This document shows, piece after piece, positions 17,286-23,271 of a stretch of DNA of 31,760 nucleotides. The DNA is from a virus. Within the stretch, counting starts at the first letter, position 1. Each line of letters starts with the position of its first letter. Made by a program: the position numbers and the translations under genes. Location: the IMG/VR virus record IMGVR_UViG_3300032265_002047, positions 1-31,760 of that record; one strand, written 5' to 3'. The notes beneath the pieces are model-generated. The model did not search any database. It saw nothing but the letters and a program-made list of their open reading frames with translations, and was not told where the DNA came from.

Positions 17286-17486
17286 AGATGGTGTAGAAGC
17301 TGTTTTTGTTTGTTCGTTTTCTTTCTTTTTAGCTTCTATTAATCTTTTATAATAAAATAATCTTAATTTTGTTGGCATTTTGTATAGTTCCATCATAGTA
17401 AATCCATTACCATAATTAACCATATCAAAAATTTGAGTGTGTAAATCTACACTATGATTCGGACTTAGGCCAAAAAAACCCCACAC
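17265..17486 (-). CDS. Tail assembly chaperone-like second frame (frameshift extension)
   Basis: A 73-codon frame in the +1 frame relative to the 252-residue gene, overlapping it by 35 nt. It opens just after an in-frame TAG, and its only start near the beginning is GTG at 17484-17486. The protein contains DLHTQIFDMVNYGNGFTMME and YKMPTKLRLFYYKRLIEA, helical and charged, ending KVRIKR. This size, overlap and position between tail tube and tape measure match the short downstream part of phage tail-assembly-chaperone pairs (lambda G/GT, P2 E/E'), which are made by programmed frameshifting. Either independent GTG initiation or frameshifting would express it; I favour frameshifting at the T7 run, giving a ~314-residue fusion. 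Confidence 0.7.
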   Translation of the reverse strand: MWGFFGLSPNHSVDLHTQIFDMVNYGNGFTMMELYKMPTKLRLFYYKRLIEAKKKENEQTKTASTPSKVRIKR

Positions 17487-18210
17487 CTAAAGTGATAAGA
17501 GCCTCCTCTATCTCTCCATCCGCATGTTGGTAATTAAATTTCATATCCATATCTGGTGATATTTTTCTAGCATAATCTCTCAATGCTTTACTATCTCTAG
17601 CTAACATATTATTTACATATTTGTTAATACTTGCTAAATCAGTTTTACCATCCACAGATTTAATCATATATCTTAAACGAGTTGTAATATCAGATGAACT
17701 ATCTTTGTTTAATTTTTCCAAAGCAGCTATATCTTTATCAATTAATTTTTCATCACCATGTGTTAATAACTTAAATGTTAATTTTGTACCAGATGGTGTT
17801 GTAAATTCAAATTCATTTTTATTTTTAAATAATGAAAAATCTATTTCTTTTGTTTGTATTTTAGATAAATCAACACTTCCTTCTATGGTTGTTTTTGCAT
17901 AGTTTGAATAAAATTCAAAATTATAATCAGGACCATATCCTAATAAACGAGTTGCTAAGATAATTGCGTTTTTATCACCATTAATAATATCATCAACATT
18001 TATATTATCTACAATGATTGATTCAAATAACTTATCTAACACTACACCCTTTTTAATAAGGTTTGAAGATGATAAGATATCTTCTTCTTTTGCAGTCATT
18101 AATTTAATTGTAATCTGACCTGATGATAATGGATGTTCTTTAGGATAAACTAATCCTTTTGATGGTAGGTCTAATACTTCTACCGGAAAATCGTATTCTT
18201 TTTGTGTCAT
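17452..18210 (-). CDS. T4 baseplate-hub/tail assembly chaperone-like protein
   Basis: A 252-residue protein with the N-terminal signature EVLDLPSKGLVYPKEHPLSSG and IKLMTAKEEDILSSSNLIKKG, which I recognise as the T4_baseplate family (T4 gp26/gp51-type; Pfam PF12322 from memory) widespread in T4-like phages. It lies directly after the tail tube and before the tape measure, the slot held by tail assembly chaperones in other tailed phages. The last codons GGG TTT TTT TGG overlap the 73-codon frame at a slippery run. It has a promoter-like GTATTTATA 21 nt upstream of the ATG and no Shine-Dalgarno site. The family match and position both support a role in building the tail around the tape measure. 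Confidence 0.78.
   Translation of the reverse strand: MTQKEYDFPVEVLDLPSKGLVYPKEHPLSSGQITIKLMTAKEEDILSSSNLIKKGVVLDKLFESIIVDNINVDDIINGDKNAIILATRLLGYGPDYNFEFYSNYAKTTIEGSVDLSKIQTKEIDFSLFKNKNEFEFTTPSGTKLTFKLLTHGDEKLIDKDIAALEKLNKDSSSDITTRLRYMIKSVDGKTDLASINKYVNNMLARDSKALRDYARKISPDMDMKFNYQHADGEIEEALITLGVGFFWPKSES
17472..17478 (-). other. Candidate programmed frameshift site (T7 run)
   Basis: The minus strand reads GTG GGG TTT TTT TGG in the 252-residue frame. A +1 slip (or -2) on TTTTTTT puts ribosomes into GGC CTA AGT, the frame of the 73-codon extension, within the 35-nt overlap before the zero-frame TAG. RNA polymerase slippage on the same run is an alternative mechanism. Confidence 0.55.
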
Positions 18211-18231
18211 AAACTTTATTGTTTTTGTATA

Positions 18232-18240
18232 TATAAATAC
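18232..18240 (-). promoter_or_regulatory. Candidate late promoter of the tail chaperone gene
   Basis: Minus-strand GTATTTATA lies 21 nt upstream of the ATG at 18210 and 27 nt downstream of the hairpin terminator at 18268-18290. Confidence 0.5.
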
Positions 18241-18267
18241 ATTGTTTTAAAAAAATTGAAATAAAAA

Positions 18268-18290
18268 AGGGATACCTTTTGAGTATCCCT
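18268..18290 (-). terminator. Terminator after the tail tube gene
   Basis: Perfect 8-bp stem AGGGATAC / GTATCCCT with a 7-nt loop, followed on the minus strand by TTTTTT (18263-18268). It starts about 20 nt after the tube stop codon. The other flank is also A/T-rich, but no plus-strand gene needs it. Confidence 0.88.
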
Positions 18291-18310
18291 TATTTTTATC
18301 TTTGTTTTTA

Positions 18311-18799
18311 TTAGTATTCTAAGATAGCGTAATCGTAAGTTAGAGTTAAAGTAATCATAGCTGGGTCATTTGAACTGAAGTCTAATTCACCAAATTGAGC
18401 TTGGTTAATATATGCTCCTTTAATTTTCCATTGTTCAACTTTATCACCTACTGGTCCTAATAGATACAAATCGATATCTTTTTTATAGAAATCTGCGTAT
18501 CCATCTCTACCAGTGATTGATTCGTGTGATAATCTCACCCACTCCATTACTGATTGTGCCGCTGATGGAACAATTGGGTCATAAAGAGTTATTTGGATAT
18601 CTTGCCATTCACCTTTACCTTTCAATTGTCTTTTTACGTTGATATGGTCTAAAGTTACCTTTTCAAATTGAATTGAAGGTCTATTAGCTGTTTTAACCAT
18701 ATAACCAGGTACACCATCCCATTCCATGATGAAACGATTTTTCATCTTTGGTTCGAAGTTCGTATAGAACATTTTATCAAACTCTAATATTTCTGCCAT
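18311..18799 (-). CDS. Tail tube protein (T4 gp19-like)
   Basis: A 162-residue protein, almost exactly the length of T4 gp19 (163). It has the N-terminal pattern YTNFEPKMKNRFIMEWDGVP followed by FEKVTLDHINVKRQLKGKGEWQ and a C-terminal ITLTLTYDYAILEY, typical of T4-type tube subunits that stack as hexamers inside the sheath. It follows the sheath gene and precedes the chaperone pair. It has its own promoter-like motif 23 nt upstream, a Shine-Dalgarno AGGAA 6 nt before the ATG, and a strong terminator after the stop, consistent with separate high-level expression of a major virion protein. Confidence 0.9.
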   Translation of the reverse strand: MAEILEFDKMFYTNFEPKMKNRFIMEWDGVPGYMVKTANRPSIQFEKVTLDHINVKRQLKGKGEWQDIQITLYDPIVPSAAQSVMEWVRLSHESITGRDGYADFYKKDIDLYLLGPVGDKVEQWKIKGAYINQAQFGELDFSSNDPAMITLTLTYDYAILEY

Positions 18800-18805
18800 T
18801 TTTTG

Positions 18806-18810
18806 TTCCT
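18806..18810 (-). promoter_or_regulatory. Shine-Dalgarno site of the tail tube gene
   Basis: Minus-strand AGGAA with 6 nt to the ATG. Most genes here lack such a site; only tube and sheath, both high-copy virion proteins, have one at ideal spacing. Confidence 0.6.
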
Positions 18811-18822
18811 TTTAATTTATAT

Positions 18823-18832
18823 TAATAAATAT
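18823..18832 (-). promoter_or_regulatory. Candidate late promoter of the tail tube gene
   Basis: Minus-strand ATATTTATTA, a variant of the late motif, 23 nt upstream of the tube ATG in the gap after the sheath stop. Confidence 0.45.
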
Positions 18833-18852
18833 CTCTTTGTTACTTTTTTGTA

Positions 18853-21171
18853 TTATGCTGAGAAACTTGCTCCAGTTGGTAAGATGTTGAAATCAATTAC
18901 GATGAATTCAGCAGTCTTAGCAGGTTGTAAGTAAATTGCTCCAGCTAATATGTTTCTATCAATCACATCAGGTGTATTGTTTGATTCATCCATTACAACT
19001 CTGAATGCGTATAAACCTTGTCTTTGTTGGATTGCCTCTAAATAAGGGTTTACAGTATTCAAGAACTTCTGACGAGTTGTTGATGTATTTTGTTCGAACA
19101 CTAAGTAACGAGATGTAGATGCAATGAATTTTTTCATAGTGATAAGTAATCTTCTCACATTGATTCTATCCAATGCAGATGCTTTATCTTGTAAAGTCTT
19201 TTGTCCAAATGCTACAATACCTTGACCAGGGAAAGTTGCGATTGGGTTTACTTTGTTTTCATATAAAGTATCTCTTTCAGCGTGTGTTAATCTATTTAAT
19301 ACACTTACTGCTCCGGTAATACCACCTCTATTTAAACCAGCAGGTGCAAACCATTCAGCCGCCAATCTATCGTTACTTGCAAATACAGCAGGTAATAAAG
19401 TTGAAGGTGGAACAGAAGTTAATTTATTTGTATTAGTATCAATTGTTTTAACCCAAGGATAGTAAGTAGCTACATAGTTAGAATCTACAGCATTTGCTTG
19501 TTCAGTTGCATCGGTGATTAAATCATCAATTGCGTTAAAATCAGCAATGTAGAATGCATCTTGTCTACTTTCAACCATATCAATTACAGCAGTAGTTACC
19601 GCTGGATGTAAACTTCTTACAATACCAGGAGTTGCTACTAAGTTAATATCCCATTCATCAGGATTTGATACAGCGTTAATTGCTTGTGTGTATGCTAATG
19701 TACCAGTAGATGTTCCAGTTGAACAGTTAAATCCTTGTGTGTTAGCTGCACTAATATCCATTCCTTTGTTAATTGGAGTTGTTGGATTCATACCATCATA
19801 TCCTTGTTGGAATGCCAATACAAATTGTCTTTTAACCATATCAGCTGCCGATGAACCAGTCATTACATAGTTCAATTGAGAATCAAAAGCAAATGGTACA
19901 TTCGAACCAGTTTCTGCGTTTTGTGGTATAGCTTTAAGATAGTTTGTGTTATCAGTTGCAGTGAAATCAAATCCACTATAATAAATTGGAGATGATGAAG
20001 TATTACCGATTGAGTTAGTTTGGTAAGCTACTGCAGGTATTTGTTTTGCTAAAGTACCATCACCACAATAAACTGGGTTTGTGTATTCGCCATGTCCGAA
20101 TGGAGCTGCTGAAATTGGATAAGAACCCGGTCCAGCTAAATCTTCATTATTCATTACTTCAACTCTGATATATGCTGATTTATTTGAGTAATCACCATGT
20201 TCAGTTATTTTACCATTTGAATCAATAGTAATATATCTATCACCAATTTTTCTAGCAATATAGTTTGGAGAAGCAGGGTCTAAGTTTACATTGTTAAATG
20301 TTTCATATACAACTTTTCTCTTATCATTATCAGCGTATCCTCTAATAGTTACAGTAAATACTGAATAATCAGTTGCACCATCTTCACCAGCTGCCTTTAC
20401 ATTTGAAATAGCAATTTTAAATTTAGTATTATAAACATCACCATGTCCTAAAGTTACAAACTTAAATAAGTTATATCTTTGACCACTTATTAATTGTGAT
20501 TGAACTACTGGAGTTTCAGCTGCATAATAACCATATGTATAATCTTGTGTAGGTAATACAGTTCCAGTTACTACAATATCTTCGTTAACTGAACCAGTGT
20601 AGTTTCCTGCAATATTCTTAAAGTAGTTATATGCGTATGCTTTCTTAGAACCAAATGGGAATTGACCAAATACATCATTTAAATCATTTGTATCTGATGA
20701 TAAAATCGATGCTGATGTGAATATACCAGATGCAGATAAAAAGAATGAACCATCTTTTGATTTATCGGTTACAATAGTTGCTCCGGTAAAACCATAGTTT
20801 TGATATCCTTTATCGGTATTATATAATACACCGATTAATTTTGTTCCTAAACTTGCATTAGTAGAACCACTAGCAAAGATACCTAAAGGTGCTACTTGTG
20901 TGTAACCACCAGTTCCAGCTACTCTTACGATTGTTGCTGTTCCAGCTTCTGCTAAATAGTTTTGTACTGCATATTCAGTATAATAAGTTCCATCAGGTGT
21001 TCCGAAAATATTTTCGAACTCTGATTGTGTTCTCACAATAGTTGGAACAAATGCAGGTCCTTGTTTAAAAGGTCCTATAAATGCTGCTCCGATTTCTCCT
21101 ATTCCTTGTTGTAAGAATGATAGGTCATTTTCTCTTGTGAATACGCCAGGTGATACGATTCTTTCTGCCAT
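18853..21171 (-). CDS. Tail sheath protein (T4 gp18-like)
   Basis: A 772-residue contractile sheath subunit (T4 gp18 has 659). The N-terminus AERIVSPGVFTRENDLSFL and IGAAFIGPFKQGPAFVPTIV is highly characteristic of T4-type sheaths. The C-terminal domain (INVRRLLITMKKFIASTSRYLVFEQN, AIQQRQGLYAFRVVMDESNN, YLQPAKTAEFIVIDFNI) is the conserved handshake region that links neighbouring subunits. The middle (~130-480) is a variable, probably surface-exposed beta-rich insertion rich in Thr, Ser, Asn and Gly, which explains the extra length. It has a GGAGA site 6 nt before ATG, a 58-nt distance to the promoter-like motif, and an upstream hairpin. It proves that the tail is contractile. Confidence 0.96.
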   Translation of the reverse strand: MAERIVSPGVFTRENDLSFLQQGIGEIGAAFIGPFKQGPAFVPTIVRTQSEFENIFGTPDGTYYTEYAVQNYLAEAGTATIVRVAGTGGYTQVAPLGIFASGSTNASLGTKLIGVLYNTDKGYQNYGFTGATIVTDKSKDGSFFLSASGIFTSASILSSDTNDLNDVFGQFPFGSKKAYAYNYFKNIAGNYTGSVNEDIVVTGTVLPTQDYTYGYYAAETPVVQSQLISGQRYNLFKFVTLGHGDVYNTKFKIAISNVKAAGEDGATDYSVFTVTIRGYADNDKRKVVYETFNNVNLDPASPNYIARKIGDRYITIDSNGKITEHGDYSNKSAYIRVEVMNNEDLAGPGSYPISAAPFGHGEYTNPVYCGDGTLAKQIPAVAYQTNSIGNTSSSPIYYSGFDFTATDNTNYLKAIPQNAETGSNVPFAFDSQLNYVMTGSSAADMVKRQFVLAFQQGYDGMNPTTPINKGMDISAANTQGFNCSTGTSTGTLAYTQAINAVSNPDEWDINLVATPGIVRSLHPAVTTAVIDMVESRQDAFYIADFNAIDDLITDATEQANAVDSNYVATYYPWVKTIDTNTNKLTSVPPSTLLPAVFASNDRLAAEWFAPAGLNRGGITGAVSVLNRLTHAERDTLYENKVNPIATFPGQGIVAFGQKTLQDKASALDRINVRRLLITMKKFIASTSRYLVFEQNTSTTRQKFLNTVNPYLEAIQQRQGLYAFRVVMDESNNTPDVIDRNILAGAIYLQPAKTAEFIVIDFNILPTGASFSA

Positions 21172-21177
21172 TTTATT

Positions 21178-21182
21178 TCTCC
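21178..21182 (-). promoter_or_regulatory. Shine-Dalgarno site of the sheath gene
   Basis: Minus-strand GGAGA with 6 nt to ATG, the best ribosome-binding site in the window, in front of the sheath. Confidence 0.65.
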
Positions 21183-21229
21183 GATTTGTATTTTAAGTTT
21201 GTATTTATTATTAGATGTAAAAATACACA

Positions 21230-21239
21230 TATAAATATA
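21230..21239 (-). promoter_or_regulatory. Candidate late promoter of the sheath gene
   Basis: Minus-strand TATATTTATA lies 58 nt upstream of the sheath ATG, giving a longer leader than the other units. It follows the hairpin at 21246-21290 by 6 nt. Confidence 0.5.
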
Positions 21240-21245
21240 ATGAAA

Positions 21246-21290
21246 ATATCCAAAACCATATTTTTGTTATAATAATACAGTTTTGGATAT
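21246..21290 (-). terminator. Probable terminator upstream of the sheath gene
   Basis: 11-bp perfect inverted repeat ATATCCAAAAC / GTTTTGGATAT with a 23-nt A/T-rich loop, followed by TTTTC on the minus strand. It is 31 nt after the stop of the 132-residue gene. The large loop makes it weaker than the other terminators, and it could also be a leader or operator structure. Confidence 0.6.
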
Positions 21291-21320
21291 AAATTATTAA
21301 ATATTATGTAAACTCCACTA

Positions 21321-21719
21321 TTAATGTGGAACAGGTGCAACATAATCCGTAGAACCAGAAGTAGGTGACCAAGGCATATCATCAGAAAATACATGTTGAT
21401 GATTTGTAAGTCTAGCATCAATTTCTTGCTCTATTCTATATGAGATGTGCTCCCAATATCCAGCAGCTGAACCACTTACTGTATTTTTAATCCAATCCAA
21501 TACAATATCAGCTGTAAGTTCTTCATACGGTATAAAACTACCAGTTTCTACTGCTTTTAAATCAAATGGAGTTGCTCCGTGAAAAATACCGGTGTTACCA
21601 TCTTCATCTTCTCCGGTTACTTGCCATTGCGTACCAACAATTACATTAGTTAAATCGCCAGTTCTTGAATTTTGTTTTCTTAAGGAATTTAATTCCCATT
21701 TTATGTCTCTAATTGCCAT
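21321..21719 (-). CDS. Conserved phage protein next to the sheath, unknown function
   Basis: A 132-residue acidic protein. NVIVGTQWQVTGEDEDGNTG, FHGATPFDLKAVE and FIPYEELTADIVLDWIKNTV recall a widespread uncharacterised family in T4-like marine phages, in which a small beta domain is followed by a D-V-x-x-W-I helix. The C-terminal EQEIDARLTNHQ is also typical in my memory of the family. The tail TDYVAPVPH is variable. It has a promoter-like motif 18 nt before the ATG and a hairpin after its stop. No function is established; a virion component is likely from position. Confidence 0.75.
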   Translation of the reverse strand: MAIRDIKWELNSLRKQNSRTGDLTNVIVGTQWQVTGEDEDGNTGIFHGATPFDLKAVETGSFIPYEELTADIVLDWIKNTVSGSAAGYWEHISYRIEQEIDARLTNHQHVFSDDMPWSPTSGSTDYVAPVPH

Positions 21720-21737
21720 AATTTATTGTTTATATGT

Positions 21738-21746
21738 TATAAATAT
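21738..21746 (-). promoter_or_regulatory. Candidate late promoter of the 132-residue gene
   Basis: Minus-strand ATATTTATA is 18 nt upstream of the ATG at 21719, just after the stop of the downstream halogenase. Confidence 0.5.
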
Positions 21747-21754
21747 ATTGTTTT

Positions 21755-23266
21755 TTAAATTTTTCCATTTTTAATATCATTTATAAATTCATTGTGTGTA
21801 TAAAATATATCAGGTACATCACTGTAAAGGTTTCTCATATCTTTGTACATACTTTCCAAATTTACTTTTAAGTTAGCATTTTTTATAGTATCATCGACCA
21901 CTTCTTCTGATATGAGACCTAATCCTGCTAATAACCAGCTCCACACACCCCATCCACTAGCCGATACAATACCCGAAAAATCTTTAAATGCAGGTACTCG
22001 ATTTTTACATAATTCTAAAACTTCTTTATTTCTATCTGTTATTTCTAAATCATATTTTATGTATTTCCAAAACTCACTATCTTCTCTACGGGTCATATAA
22101 TGAATTTGAATAAGGTCTTTATAATCATCTATTGTTTCTGCAAAGTTTTTATTAAAAAGATTTCTATTATAATCGGTTAATGTTTTTTCTTTTGAATAAT
22201 GTAAATACGATGAACAAAATTGTTCTAATGCACTACAAGTATTATGAATCGATGTTGCTTCTAATGGTTCTAAAAAATGTGAACTTAATCCTACTGCAAA
22301 TACATTGCCTATCCATGCTTTATCACATCTACCTGGATTGAATGCAATGATTCTAAACTTATCTATTTTTCTACCAGTAATTTCTTGCAATTCTTTATAT
22401 GCTTGCTCATCTGATATAAATTTATCCGAGTACACATATCCACACCCATATCGTTCTTTGGTAGGAATTTGCCACATCCAACCATTTGGTAATGCTAATG
22501 CTAAAGTTTCAGGTACTATTGTTTCATTTGGTTCATATTGCCAAAAATAAGTAAGTGCTTTATTAACAGGTAACCATTTTGAATAATCAACCCATTCGGC
22601 TCCCATAGGACCTATAAGTGCTTTACTAAATCCGGTACAGTCAAACCACATATCAGCTGTAATTATTTCGCCCGTTTCTTTTAATTCTATACTTTTTAAT
22701 TCACCATTTTTTATCACCAAATTATAAACTTCCGAATCTATATGTTTAACACCATTTTGTAAAGCAACTTCTTTAAAATATTCACCAACTTTATATGCGT
22801 CAAAATGATATGAATAAGAAGCTTTTGGTTGCCCATCCCCTCTATATACAAATGGAATTTTATTTTGTTTCCATAAATGCATACAAGCCGATGAATCGGT
22901 TGCTATACCATATTTTAAAGCAATAATATAATCTAAATCTAAACTGTCTAAATATGTTTTTTGAGGTCCTAATGGTTCATAAAAAGATTCATCTTCGCCA
23001 TGCCAATTCTTACAATGAATACCCATTTTTATAGTTGAATTGGTTTTTTTGTGAAATTCTTTTAAAGAAAGGCCTTTAATATTTTTTAATCTATTTTTTA
23101 AAGTATCAACAAAACTACCAGTCGAACCTTCACCAGCTCCTATAATTCCTAATTTAGAACTATCAATAACGGTAATGTCATGCAAAACATTATCCGATGT
23201 TCTATTAGCTAAATATAATGCAGATAACCATCCTGCAGTACCACCACCTACTATAACAATTTTCAT
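21755..23266 (-). CDS. Flavin-dependent (tryptophan-type) halogenase 2
   Basis: A 503-residue FADH2-dependent halogenase. Visible are the FAD motif VGGGTAGW (6-13), the second flavin loop GAGEGSTG (43-50), the catalytic lysine K80 in STIKMGIHCKNW (equivalent to PrnA K79), the halogenase signature WMWQIP (263-268; WxWxIP) and FLEPLEATSI with E336 (equivalent to PrnA E346). These enzymes make HOX from halide, flavin hydroperoxide and oxygen and pass it along a tunnel to the lysine. Related genes occur in marine myophages; the cyanophage Syn10 enzyme VirX1 has been characterised as an iodide-preferring halogenase. No flavin reductase is present here, so host FADH2 supply is implied. It is 4 nt from the second halogenase gene. 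The natural substrate is unknown. Confidence 0.93.
   Translation of the reverse strand: MKIVIVGGGTAGWLSALYLANRTSDNVLHDITVIDSSKLGIIGAGEGSTGSFVDTLKNRLKNIKGLSLKEFHKKTNSTIKMGIHCKNWHGEDESFYEPLGPQKTYLDSLDLDYIIALKYGIATDSSACMHLWKQNKIPFVYRGDGQPKASYSYHFDAYKVGEYFKEVALQNGVKHIDSEVYNLVIKNGELKSIELKETGEIITADMWFDCTGFSKALIGPMGAEWVDYSKWLPVNKALTYFWQYEPNETIVPETLALALPNGWMWQIPTKERYGCGYVYSDKFISDEQAYKELQEITGRKIDKFRIIAFNPGRCDKAWIGNVFAVGLSSHFLEPLEATSIHNTCSALEQFCSSYLHYSKEKTLTDYNRNLFNKNFAETIDDYKDLIQIHYMTRREDSEFWKYIKYDLEITDRNKEVLELCKNRVPAFKDFSGIVSASGWGVWSWLLAGLGLISEEVVDDTIKNANLKVNLESMYKDMRNLYSDVPDIFYTHNEFINDIKNGKI
22540..22594 (-). repeat. 55-bp perfect repeat, copy in halogenase 2
   Basis: This 55-bp block is identical to 24578-24632 in the other halogenase. 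It encodes WVDYSKWLPVNKALTYFW. The flanks differ at once. Confidence 0.9.
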
Positions 23267-23271
23267 ATTTT
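23241..23271 (-). repeat. 31-bp perfect repeat at halogenase 2 start
   Basis: Identical to 25291-25321. It covers the first nine codons (MKIVIVGGG) and 5 nt upstream of the ATG. Confidence 0.88.

Noticed and set aside
21173-21421. Hydrophobic 82-codon minus-strand frame
   Set aside because: It runs through the sheath leader, promoter motif and hairpin and overlaps the 132-residue gene in another frame. The hydrophobicity comes from A/T-rich DNA.
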